Below are positions 1 through 11,200 of a stretch of DNA of 64,000 nucleotides, one piece after another (within the stretch, counting starts at the first letter, position 1; each line of letters starts with the position of its first letter). Made by a program: the position numbers and the translations under genes. The stretch comes from Lanius collurio (taxonomy: Eukaryota > Chordata > Aves > Passeriformes > Laniidae): NCBI GenBank assembly GCA_020086605.1, contig JACBWW010000089.1:467534-531533 (forward strand), read 5' to 3'. The notes below the pieces were generated by a model that saw only the letters and a list, made by a program, of their open reading frames with translations, was not told where the DNA came from and ran no database searches.

Positions 1-99
1 CCAGCCCTCCCGGTGCGGCGGGAGCGGCTGCGGCCGACCGGGCGGAGGAGCCGCCGTGGGGCGGCCGAGGGACCCCGCGGAGGGCGGCGGCGGCCGGGG
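1..99 (+). other. CSNK1G1: Putative non-coding exon 1 (5' UTR) of CSNK1G1, 3' part
   Basis: The coding start is in a later exon with a clear upstream splice acceptor, so at least one non-coding exon must lie upstream. The best donor-like site inside the CpG-rich block is GGGG|GTAGGA at 99/100, which would end exon 1 at 99. Other GT dinucleotides nearby fit the donor consensus less well. The open frames running through this block show no recognisable protein and look like GC-driven artefacts. The boundary is tentative and the left end is outside the window. Confidence 0.35.
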
Positions 100-290
100 G
101 TAGGAGCTCCCCCCGGGGCGTGGGCGAGGGGAACCGGGACGGGTTCGGGGTGCTGGGCTGGTGCTGCCCGGCGGGGCGGAACGGCGGGATTTGGGTCGGG
201 GGAAGGTGGCAGCCCTCGCTGAGGGGCTGTCCCGGGAGAGCGGGGAAGGGACCTGGCGGGGAAGGAGCCAGAGGTGCCTTGGGAACTGCC
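1..290. promoter_or_regulatory. CSNK1G1: CpG-island edge, probable CSNK1G1 promoter/first-exon region
   Basis: The first roughly 290 bases are very GC-rich and full of CpG, then composition drops quickly to ordinary intronic levels after about 300. CpG islands of this type mark vertebrate promoters and first exons. The next recognisable gene part to the right is coding exon 2 of CSNK1G1 on the same strand, so this is most simply the 3' part of its promoter island. The transcription start and most of the island would lie to the left of the window. No TATA box is visible. The island could instead belong to a neighbouring divergent gene; linking it to CSNK1G1 is inference. Confidence 0.55.
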
Positions 291-461
291 GAGCCTGGTG
301 GTGTTCCCAGTCTAAGGAGTAGTGTTCTGTGTAACTGGAGGTGTATCAGCAACTTATTTGTGTGAAGAAGTTATATATCTCCTCTGTGTCTGGGAAGTAT
401 TTCCATATGCTGTTTGGTACGGTGTGGGACTCTTAAGGGTTGGGGTTTGTTGTCTTGTCCA

Positions 462-620
462 AATCATAGAATCAGGATGGTTTGGGTTGGAAAAATCTTA
501 AAGCTCATCTCATCCCACCCCCTGCCATGGGCCAGGACACCTTTCAGTAGACCAGGCTGCTCCAAACCATGTCCAAGCTGGTCTTGGACACTTCCAGGGA
601 TGGGGCAGCCTCAGCTGCCT
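462..620 (-). mobile_element. CR1 LINE, 3' fragment
   Basis: CR1 is the main avian non-LTR retrotransposon; its copies are usually 5'-truncated and keep the 3' UTR. Here the 3' end faces left: an AATCATAGAATCAG tail is followed by the GGTTTGGGTTGGAAA box and the block read as cctgccatggg / ccagggatgggg. About 160 bp remain. Confidence 0.85.
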
Positions 621-3600
621 CAGGAGGGTGACATCTTCCCTTCCAAACGTTTCACTGTGGCCAACAGTCCCCTTTAGCCTTTCTCGACAGTGACTTCTCA
701 GTTTGTGGGAAGTCTTCTGAGCAGAGTCCAAGCTCTCTTCAGCTGCCTCCCTTGCCCCCGACTGTATGACATCTTCTGCCTTCCTCATTTCTGGGGGCTC
801 ACCCAGACCTGCATGAAGTCCCACTGTCATGGGTGTGACCTCAGATTTGATTTTTTTTTTTTTATCAGTGACCTAATGCCTGTTAGCTTGTGCAGCCACT
901 CCCCAAGTTCTTCAGGACTTGCCTTTTCCTTCTGTCAGCTCCCCAGCTGCCGGCTGTGATTTACCCAGATAAACCGTCTCTACATCCCTGGTTCAGTGCT
1001 TTGTTGGTTAACTCAGTCTCTGCTGGGAGAGGATCGATGGGTGAACTGGGAATCACGAGCTTTGTTCCTCTTGAGAAGCTCTCATCAAATATTAGCAGCA
1101 TTTTCCCACAGACACATTCCAAAAAATACAAAGAGTGCCTTTGAGTTATGAATTTGTAGAGATTCAGGCTGCAAAATCTGTGAAGGATTCCTCACTGCTT
1201 GCCAGTGGCTCAAGTTTTGGAAGCACCTGAGTGGTGAAGTGTTACTGATGAGAGAATTTGAGTTTTGTGACGTTGCTGTTGTAGAGAGATGCACACATTG
1301 GTTATTTCCACATGAAGCTGGCCTCACACTGGAGCTCTTGGAGTCAGAGATGGGCTGGAGATGATAAATATCAGCAGGAGCTCTTGTGCGGGAGAGGTGA
1401 CCGCTGGCAAGGTGTGACCAGATAAGAAAAGAATTTAAATACTGTGGTGTGTAATAAAAAAAATCATTCTTAGTAAAACAACCTGCAGATGTACTTAGGA
1501 AGAGTGGAGGATGGAGGTGAGAGCTGCCAAGGAAATCTCAGCTTCCATGTTGAAGTTCTGGCCGCCGGTGTAGCGGCACCCCGGCACCGCTGATACTCCA
1601 GCCTTTTGGCACAAATCTTGCCAACTCCAGTGAAATTTTAGACTATTGGCTTGATAAAATCAGAGCTTTATGCTCACACCTAAGCTTTTTTCAGATACAA
1701 GTGTTTCTTTAAACAGTTCCTACCCTGAAATCACTTATTCTGGACTCGGCTAGTGCCGTTTTTATTTTTGAAGAACTGGGTGGTGAGGAAGAGGAGGCGT
1801 AGCTCTCTGCTTTCCTCTGCAAGTCTATACCTCTGTGTTTTCAACTGCTGGCCAAAAGTCCTCGCAAGTTTGGGCCAGTTTGAGTTTGTGTAAGTGCAGT
1901 TTTCTGGCCATGAGGGCTGGAAACTTGCACCGGATTCTCACAGTAAATTTGTCCGTGGCTGGTACATACCTGCCTGTGTTTATGCCAGAGCTGCTTCCTA
2001 TAAATCAGCTCTTCTTTTTGTTGGTGCTTTCAGAAAGCTTGGCCTGAATGTTGGCTCTCTATTTTCAAAACCACACAGTCACTCTTTTCCACGTTCTCTG
2101 TCACTCTCTTTCCTGCATGTGTTTGCTCAAAGCTAATCCCTGCGGGGAGCAGGGCAGGGGAGGGCTCTCAGGGATGCTGTGCTGTGCCATGGAGAATTCC
2201 TTTGTACTGGTATCCTTCATGTCTGATACAGGTTGGTGGCTCACGGGTCATGGCAACAAGCTAATAACCCGTCTCTTACTTTTTCCTTGGATTAAAGAGC
2301 TTTCCAGTTTGTAGAAGTGTTTCTGGTGAAGTCTGAAGTGTGTGACCTTGCCTCATTCCAGCCCATCTGTCTTGCTCTTCCGTAGGAGTTTTCATGTTGT
2401 TCCACTTCTCTGTACTGGCAACAACCTGGTTTGCTGTGCTGGAGTCACCAGTGGAAAATATTCAGGCAGGCTCAGAGCTCCACTGTGAGGGGAGTTGTGA
2501 GCTGGGCAGGATCCTGAGTCCATCCTAGTCCACAGTCACTTGCTTCTTTCCCTGCCCTGACACTGCCCCCTTTTCCAGCTCTTTTGAAGCAATCAGCCAC
2601 TGTGTATTTTCAGGTTAGCAGATGAAGTCCTGTGTAATGCCTTAAAAAGTGCTACCAGATGAGACCAGGAATCCATCTGGCCTGGTATCCTTCTCACTGG
2701 TAACCAGGAGCAGATGCTTGGGAAGGAGAGAACACAAACACGGCATATCTAATCCAGGGAAATAGCACTTTATTTTTCTCTCTCCAGCAGTTCATGACCT
2801 CCGTGAGCCAGGTGTTGAATTTAGGAATCTTCCCACTTCTCTTCATGTTAGTTGTGATTTTAGGAAAATACTTCTTCCATTCCTAGTAGTCTCTTGGCTT
2901 AATTGTCCTCATATCCTTACACTTTCTGTGGCTCTTCTTGTTTTTCATGTCGTTTCCAGCTCTGCTCCAGCCTCCTTGAGACAGGTAAGGCACGAGGGGT
3001 GGGGCACAGGACAACGGGGGGACGCTGACAGAGGTGCTGGGTGGTATTTATGGTGCAGGTTCCTCTTTAGAGGTATTTTATCCTATGTTATTGTCTCTGT
3101 AATTACAGATGTTGTGCTTGTTCATTAGTGATCTTAAAACCATGGAGCCATGGTTTTTGTGGAATACTCTGCTGTTGTCCTGCTTCCTATGGTTAGCTTG
3201 AGTTCAGTCTGTCGTGTTTCTTGAAGTTGATGTTAGGGTGGTTGTTCCTGATGTGCTGCACTGTGAATTGTATCACCCACTCATATCACGAGATTTTACT
3301 GCAATTCCTTGGAGTCATGGCTCTTATTTACTTCTCATCCTGAATTATTCAGAGTAGCAAATGTTGTCATCTTAGTAACACAGCTCAGTGTCATTGAGCA
3401 GAATCCTTTGGTGAGTCCCTTCTGCTGCACATGGGATGTTCTTCCCCCTTCCTTACCCTTCTTTACCAGTTATTTATGTACGTGTTATTTATGTACGTGT
3501 ACATTTTCCTTTTATCCTGTAGAGTTTTTCTCTCCAGAGAGCTTTGATGGATTCTGCCATGTAGTATTCTTGCTATTTTTCAATGGAGTATATCAGCTGC

Positions 3601-4227
3601 TTTTCCCTTGTTGATGTGCTCTGTCCACTGCAAAAGGAAGAAGGGAAAGGGTGAAAAAAGACAACAGCCCCTGACTCCTGAGACACAGCTTTGTTTTGTA
3701 TAATATAATTAGCCCTGCAGCAATTTAGGCTGGTCTTTGGGCCAGCTCTGGTTTGCCCAGCATGGCTGCCTGGGCTGGGGTGGCCCAGATGCTGCTGCAT
3801 TGTTCAGTGAAAGCTGGGCCAAGAGACTTTCAGGTACCAGCTTTAACTGAGTGCACTTCCCCATCTCCTCCTGTGTGACTTTGGAGTAAAGTGAGGCTGT
3901 TGCTGTCACCTCATCATCTTTTGCCACCAAAAGCCTGATTTCTGGGGTCAAGCAGGGAGAGAGGAGATTGCCAAGATCAGCACAGTCCATGTAAAACACA
4001 GTTTTAATTTTTGGGAGACATTGTCTGATGATTCATTAACACAATAATAGATCCTCTGGCTTCTAACCTTTTTTTCTTACTAAAAGCTTATAAATTTAGA
4101 TTTTGTTTCGTTCTTGGACATTTAGCCTTGCTGTACAGATGGGTTGGCTTTGATTACTTGGTCAGATCACGCCATAGGGCTGACACCAATATTCCAACTT
4201 CCATCCAAGGGGAAGGCAGGAATTAGT
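621..4227. other. Intronic stretch with no recognised gene
   Basis: Unique-looking intron sequence with a T run near 850-863, a small CpG cluster around 1560-1592 (five CpG in about 30 bp) and the 15-bp tandem repeat at 3469-3498. No exon, RNA gene or long repeat was recognised. Confidence 0.6.
3469..3498. repeat. Two-copy 15-bp perfect tandem repeat
   Basis: The unit GTTATTTATGTACGT occurs twice, head to tail and identical, at 3469-3483 and 3484-3498. It is a short local duplication with no evident function. Confidence 0.95.
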
Positions 4228-4446
4228 TTAGATTAGATGTTAAAATGAATTTCTTTTCTGTGAGGGTGGTGAGGTGGAGGTTTCCCAGAGAAGCTGTGGC
4301 TGCTCCATCCCTGGAAGTGTTCCAGGCCAGGTTGGACGGGGCTTGGAGCAACCTGGGATAGTGGAAGGTGCCCCTGCCCATGGAACGGGGTGGAACTGGA
4401 TGAGCTTTAAGGTCCCTTCCCATCCAAATGTTCCATGGTTCTAGGA
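4228..4446 (+). mobile_element. CR1 LINE, 3' fragment
   Basis: Begins near the degenerate TTAGATTAGATGTTA segment, runs through TGTGAGGGTGGTGAGG and ends in the 3' UTR blocks gtggaaggtg / ggtcccttcccatcc with a worn tail. Divergence from the other copies suggests an older insertion. Confidence 0.88.
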
Positions 4447-5371
4447 GTTTTTGCTTCTCTCATGCACTCCTGGAGAGGAATCACTTTGTGCTGTTTGAGA
4501 AGCAGTGTCACACTGACCTGGCATTTGCTGTGGTGACAGGGAGGCACGTGGAGCCTGCTTAGCCCTGTCTGTCCTGCTCGTGCAGCCTGCTGCTGACAGT
4601 GTGATGGCTGCTGTCTCTGCTCCAGTGTCTGAGGCTCTGTTTTTCTGGTTTAAACTTGGAATTCTGATTTACAGGGGATTTCTTGCTGACATGAAAAACT
4701 TGAGTTGCTCAAATGGTGTCAGCTTAGGTCCTCTAAGTGTTTGCTTAGTCCTTGTGTTTTTTTGATGTCCATTGGCTCCTCTGCTCTCCACTGTGTTTTG
4801 AATTTGAGTGGTTTTGCTACGTCCATTTACAAACCAGACATTTGAGGTTTTCCATCATACTTTTAGACTTACAGCATTTGTGAACAAACACACCTGACCC
4901 TTGGTTTTGTCTTTCCATCTGACTTGCACTGCGTTGACTTTTTTCTAGCTGTGGATTTTCACATGGCTAATTCTTGTCCCATCTATAGGAGTTCTTGAGG
5001 AAATGAGGTCCTTATGAATCACCTTCTTTCTCCCCAAAGCTGCATCCCTCCTCAAATATTCTCTTCTCTGGATCTGCTGGCTTTCTCTACTCCTCTTCTG
5101 CAGTGTGAGAGGAGCCTTTGATTTTGATTGCAGAGGCCACTGTCGTGGTGCTGTTTTGATCCATTCAGTCCTTTTTCTTGTTGTCTTCCAGTTGTCCCAA
5201 AACCTTCTCAGATCTTAACAAATCCAAGCCTGAGTGTGGGAGCCGTTCTTTGAGATGCTGTCACACAGCTCTTGCACATTGCCTTCCTATTCTCAGCCTG
5301 AATTTTGCCTCTGGACAACTTCCCTCCATCCTTTGCTGGCTGTACCTTTGCAGACAAGGGCCTGGAGTGCC
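4447..5371. other. Intronic stretch with no recognised gene
   Basis: T- and C-rich intron between two CR1 copies. No exon or other repeat recognised. Confidence 0.6.
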
Positions 5372-5642
5372 AGGACAAAGGGGAATGGCTTCCCACTGCC
5401 AGAGGGCGGGGCTAGATGGGTTACTGGGAAGAGATTCCTCCCTGGGAGGGTGGGCAGGCCCTGGCACAGGGTGCCCAGAGCAGCTGTGGCTGCCCCTGGA
5501 TCCCTGGCAGTGCCCAAGGCCAGGCTGGACACTGAGGTTGGAGCAGCCTGGGATGGTGGAAGATGTCCCTGCCTGTGGCAGAGGGGTTGAATGGGATGGG
5601 CTTTAAGATCCTTCCAACCCAACCCATTCTGGGATTCTATGA
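5372..5642 (+). mobile_element. CR1 LINE, 3' fragment
   Basis: Contains the GGGAATGGCTTCCCACTGCC block, the cacagggtgcccagagcagc block and the end AACCCATTCTGGGATTCTAT. About 270 bp; open frames on both strands across it are repeat artefacts. Confidence 0.92.
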
Positions 5643-6699
5643 AGTGGCAAAATCTCAGAATTGTTGTACCTACTTCATCTCTGTGTTCCACCCCCTGACC
5701 TTTGTTTTTATTTGAGGGAGGAGATATTTGAACTCCTTGTAAAATGGCCCATTTGATTTCTGGTGCATCACACACTCCATACCTTTTAAACATTCCTCTT
5801 TTTTTTTAGAAATTGGCAAAAGCAACAGTGAAACTCAATCAGGACGAAATTATCACCATTTTCTCCTGGCTTTTCATATGTTCTTGCTTATTGTCGGATC
5901 CATTTGGAGCAGCCCATCTCCTGCAATGGATGGGTGTCTCTTACCTGTCGGAATCTTCTGGTTTGCTTTGCTCATCTGTGAGCAAATCTCTTCCGGAGAG
6001 CAGCTTAATAGCCTGAAGAGCTGACAGTGATTCCACCCTCAAGATCAGCCTGACAGTTTCTGTTTTGTGGAAGACAATTGAATAGCTTGGATTTGCTACT
6101 CTGAGCATTTAATGCAGGAATTGGGGATATTCACTGGGGAGATGGGAAAACTGTTTTCCTGTCTGCCTCTGCTCTCCTGTTCAATTTCTTTTTTTTTTTT
6201 TTTTTTCCCTTCTTATAATTATATTATGACATTCCTTTAGGGTGGGAATATTGTGGCTGTTTACAAAGATGTGAAGGTTTCTCTGCAGTCCCAAATCTTT
6301 TTCCTGAAGCCACTGTGTCTCTGTAGCTCTCTGAGTTGGCCACATTGTGTGGGGTGCATTAAAAGGGCCATATCATTTATTAAATATCCTGAGTAGCTGC
6401 TGTCCTATATATGTGTTTTAATGTCTAGTGATAAAGCCTGGGGAGTTTATGCAGTTTGTGCTGAGGTGAAGAAAACTCTGGAATACCTGCTTCCTACAGA
6501 GCTACTCCTTTTTCCCAGCCCATAAGGAATTGCTGCGCATCAGTGCCAAAGGTAGTTAAATCAAGTTGTAGGAGAAACCTATTTGAACTGTGTGAAACCA
6601 GCCTGTGTTTCCTGGAGCTATTTATTTTATTTTATGTTGGAAAATACGGTCACTTCCATGGTACCAATTTGCTGTGGAGCTCAGTTCATGATTTAACCC
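5643..6699. other. Intronic stretch, including an 18-T run
   Basis: No gene recognised. A homopolymer of 18 T lies at 6189-6206. The 67-residue open frame from 5813 has no family resemblance and no splice or promoter support. Confidence 0.6.
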
Positions 6700-7119
6700 C
6701 TGCCAAGCCCTGGGCAGATCCCCCAGTGTGGGCAGCAGGGCAGGGGGAATTCTGCCCCTCTCAGGTGAGACCCCACCTGCAGAGCTGCTCCAGCCCTGGG
6801 ATCCAACAGCACAGGGACCTGGAGCTGCTGGAGAGAGCCCAGAGGAGGCCCCAGAGCTGCTCCCAGGGCTGGAGCCCCTCAGCTCTGGAGCCAGGCTGGG
6901 AGAGCTGGGGATGCTCACCTGGAGAAGGGAAGGCTCCAGGGAGAGCTCAAAGCCCCTTGCAGGGCCTGAAGGGGCTCCAGGAGAGCTGGAGAGGGACTGG
7001 GGACAAGGCATGGAGGGACTGTGGATAAGGGGGAATGGCTTCCCACTGCCAGAGGGCAGGGATAGATTTGATACTGGGAAGAAATTCTTCTCTGTGAGGG
7101 TGGGGACGCCCTGGCACAA
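6700..7119 (+). mobile_element. CR1 LINE fragment lacking its 3' end
   Basis: Shows the late ORF2 region (a frame with DLELLERAQRRPQSC, the degraded C-terminal reverse-transcriptase signature) and goes on to GAGGGTGGGGACGCCCTGGC. It then stops abruptly inside the usually best-preserved block. The last roughly 200 bp, including the ATTCTGTG tail, are missing, which is the reverse of the usual 5' truncation and points to a later deletion. Confidence 0.9.
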
Positions 7120-7344
7120 TTATCATCTTGTAGAAATAAGCCAAACTCAATGTTCCTTAGTTTTGCACTTTCATTTCTGAGTTACAGGTCAGAGGATAAA
7201 TTCAGATCGTTTCAGTTGTCATCCTTCACATAAATGGAGGGCTCACAACAAGGAAAATTAAGGCAGGAAATCTGTCTGCATCTGGCTAGTCTTGCTCTCA
7301 GCAAGGAGGGATGTATAAATTGACCGTAGACTCATTGACTTGTT

Positions 7345-7390
7345 CAGTTTGGGGTGGCCTTTAAGATCATTGAGCCCAACCATTAACATT
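7345..7390 (-). mobile_element. Short CR1 3'-end remnant, older subfamily
   Basis: The stretch reading tggcctttaagatcattgag / cccaaccattaac matches the antisense 3' end of CR1 copies of the 'aagatcatcgagtccaacc' type. Only about 45 bp are recognisable. Confidence 0.6.
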
Positions 7391-8052
7391 ACGTCTCTCA
7401 GATAAAATCCTTTAGGTGGGTTTTGGAAGAGCAGCAATTTGAAGCCTCTCAGACTTGCTGGATCTTCAAGCTTTCATTCTTCATCACTCAAAATTCCTTC
7501 CAAATCTGACTGCTGCTTGTTTGGGTGTATTACAGCAAATGAGAGGAAGTTCTCTAAAATACAGCTTTAATAGTGTTCATTGACAGTGGCAATTCTGGCA
7601 AGTCTAATGGAAGAGTTTGACTCTTGTCAAGATTGGAACAAGCTGCTTCATTGTGCAGCAATCCCATCCTGCCCGATCTTGGCCGTCCTTAGCTACCTTG
7701 TAACTGTCTTCCTTTGTAATGCACAAGGCCAGTTTAGTTTCTGCAGCTTGTTTTTATTTCCTAGATCTTAAAAGAGCACGTTTCAATGAGCAAATGAAAC
7801 TTAAGAACCTTTAACATCTTATTTTAATGAAGCAGAGGCCACAGGCTTTGTAGTTGTCTCTTTTCAAGTCCGGGTTAGACTTCAAAGGTCTCGCCTTTAG
7901 GAGTTTCACGCTGACTCGTTCTTGCTGTCCCTTTTTGGCAGGTCACATCACTCTGGTTTGTGCTGGGGGGAGAGACTTGGGCAGCACGTGCTTTAAGTAA
8001 CTTGTTAGATGGAAATAAATACTTCCAAAATACCTGCTGGGTGTCGTTCTTC

Positions 8053-8207
8053 CAGGTGGTGAGGTTCTTGAAAGTGTTCAAGGCCAGGCTGGATGGGGAT
8101 TGGAGCAACCTGGTCTAGTGGAAGGTGTCCCTGCCCATGGCAGGAGGTGGAACAAGGGGATCTTTAATGGCCTTTCCAACCCAAATCAGTTTATGATTTT
8201 ATGATTC
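8053..8207 (+). mobile_element. CR1 LINE, short 3' fragment
   Basis: Starts near CAGGTGGTGAGG and keeps the gtgttcaaggccaggctgga block, ggaaggtgtccctgcccatg, and a tail of TTTATGATTTTATGATTCTT. Confidence 0.88.
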
Positions 8208-11200
8208 TTCCTCACCCTGAATTATTTTCACTCCCTGGTTGCTCTCACATTTTTCTAGCCACGGTCTACCTCAGCTGGCTTGCCTTCACTGTCAGGTTGG
8301 ATGCTTCGGAGGCCCTCGGGTTCTCGAAATGATCATCCTGCAGCTGACATCAGGCCTGTAGCCGCTTTGGCATCTGATACTGCTTCCCAGCTGTCCTCTG
8401 TTTGGAAAGGTTTTGACAGGTTTCCTGTTCTGAAGGAGCTCTGTGCAGTGTTGGCAGTGCTGAGGCTTCAGTTTGACTTGTGATAGATGCAACACCAGTG
8501 TGGTAAATCATCGCTGGGCTGTGCTTTGCATCTCTGGGGGGTATATCTCTGCTCAGATCCCTGGTATTCTGTGGGTAAAATCCAAAACTGATATTAGGCT
8601 CCAGAAAATTCACAGCCCTTTGTTTTTGTGTGGATTTGCTGGGTACAGCACTGGTACTTGGTGTTTTTTATCCTTCCTAAATGTTAGGAGTTAATGCGTG
8701 TGCCAGAATTTCTTTGCCTGTCAAGATCCACAACTGGGAGTGGGATGTTTTGGAACCACTTGTTCTGTTCTTCCTGGTTCTTCAACTTTAAGGAGACAAT
8801 GAGATTGAAGGCAGGGGTTTGGGGGGAACTTGGCTGCTGTTGGTGATAGCTACAGGTTTTGGCTAGGGCACCTGGGGATCATGGCATCCTCTTGGCTGGG
8901 GCCACTGCGGGGACAGGTTTGATAAGAGCAGCGATGTGCAGGGTGACTGTTGGATGTTCAGGGAGCCTTCTGTGCCACCATCTGTTTGCAGAGGTGTGAG
9001 GGGATGGAGTGTGACTTCCAGGTGCCTTTTGCACCCTGGACGCTCAACATCTAATGTGAGAAACCTTGTGCCTGCTTGGACTTGGTGCGGTCATCTTAAT
9101 AATCCTGGCTTTGTGTTCTTGAGCTAATGCTTCTGTTTGGGTTTCTGGCACCAAAACAGGTTCTTGAGTATCTCTTGAAGGCCTATGGGGCTGAGGCAGA
9201 TAGTCCAGATTTTTTAACTTGTTTTTTCCTACGGGAAGATTCTTGCAGTGATCCTGGACATCAAACCTCAGTTGAGTGCTGTGATCCTTCCATGGGCTCA
9301 TGGATGATACTGATCCTGGGACCTAACACAGTCGAAGAAGCTGAGTCACCCCAGCCTTTTTGGCTTGGAAAATTATTAAATGTTTGATAAAACTGTTGGC
9401 TGAGACACTTTTTGGTAAACTGGGGCTTGTCTTCATAAACTATTCAATCAGCCTCTGCTAACATTTACAAAAGCTTGGAATAATCCCCGAGTTCTTGTTG
9501 ATCCGCTCTTGTGTAGCTGTTAGAACTGTAGTGTGAGGTGTGGTAGAGGAGGAAATGTGCTTGCTAAGGAGGTGTTCTAAAATACATTTGTGCTGAAACC
9601 CCATCTGTTAAATCTTCTTGAGCTCCTCCTGCCGACTCTGAACGTAGTAGTTTACACATTTGAGCAAACCAGCCCTACCAGGACTGCAGTGTCCTGGTGC
9701 CAAATTTGTAGGGTACTCAGAGACATATCCTCTTTGATGGATGGGGTTCAGGCTCCCCATTAATAGCTTCAAGATCATTCAGAATTAAATGGAGTCGATC
9801 TTCCATGGGATTTACCCTGGGACCAGTGCTGCACACTAGGCTTCCCACAACTAACAGACTTGCCTGAGGCGCAGGTGGCTAAATTTAGTCTTCCAGCGAG
9901 CTTGGTATGACCTTGTGCTGCAAGGACTTTTCCTACTTGCATCTCTCTCAACACGTAAACGCTGTTTTTGTGCAGTGGATGGAGCTTTGAGGCTCGAAAA
10001 TGCCAAACAGCTTTTGGAGTTTGTCACTGGCCAACACTTCCAGTGTGGTTGTTAGCAGGAATTAATTCCAGGTCTGAGTGCAGTGCAAAAGGTTCACGAG
10101 TGATCTACTGGTACAAAGCCATCCTCACCGGTGGATATTAGGGCTTCAAAGGAGACAGGCACCATGTGGTGTGTAGAGCAGATTACTTGGTAACAAACAT
10201 TTCCAATTGACAGCTACGCTGAAGATTAGGGCTTGAAAGCAGAAGTTGAATCAAAGCAACTTCATACAGATGCAATTTACGAACTGTGGGAAAGGTAAAG
10301 TTTGCCTTCGAGATAACATGAAGCTTATCTGTGCAAAATAGCACTTCAGCTTCTGGGAGAAGTTTGTAGTGTGTGTGAGATGGTGCACAGAGGTGGCCAG
10401 TTCTGGCATCTGCTTTCTTGCGTGGGTTTGCCTCTTTGTGTGAAGTGAGACATCCTCCATGTTCAACTTTGGCACCTTCTCGTTGAAGCTGCTTCTACTT
10501 AAATACATAATTCAACCTACAAACATAATGAAAAAGATGCCTTCAGTGTGTACTCAGGCTTCTGGAGCTCTTCTGCCATCCTCCAAAAATGCCAGACTCC
10601 TCTGAAGTTGGCAGCGTGCTGCCAGCTGAATGGGAAAAGTTGCTGGGAAGTTGAACAGGATTTTCAGGTGTCTGCCACGTTGTTCAGGAGCACAGTGAGT
10701 GGTGTGGGTTTTTTGTCTTGTGAAAGAAACTCTCTTGCAGGTGAGTGGGCAAAACCCTTTTGGTTGGCATGGGCATGGCTTGGAGCTGCTGGGATTCATC
10801 TCCCTGGCATTGACTCGGTTGTTGGTGGTGCACTGGTCTCTTGCTTGCTACTGATAGAACACGTGGTTTTATTTTTTGGAAGGCTGAAATACTAATCAGA
10901 TTAAGAATTAGGGTTGTTGAGTGATACACTGAGTGAATTGCAGTGGGTGGGTGTGTGACTACTCCTATTGTGTTGTGCATTTCTGGTCACTGCATCTTCA
11001 CCAGGGCTGGAAAACATATGGGGAAGGGAAGTAGAGTTGGAGGCAGATGAGCAGCTGCCTATCCTGGGGAGTGTGGAATGCCTGAGACTCTTTGGATTGG
11101 GAGGATCTCTTTAAAAAGCAGGCAGCAAACTTCTGAATGTTGTTCTGGGGCTATGTAGAAGCTGCTGGTTTAGGGGGTTGGACAAACGAAAAAAAAAAAG

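Noticed and set aside
1..222. Short Arg/Gly-rich open frame in the CpG island
   Set aside because: GC-driven open frame with no recognisable domain; the region is better explained as promoter and non-coding exon 1.
5813..6016. 67-codon open frame after a T run, considered as a possible exon
   Set aside because: A pyrimidine tract and AG are present upstream, but the peptide matches no known family and no matching donor or neighbour exon was found.
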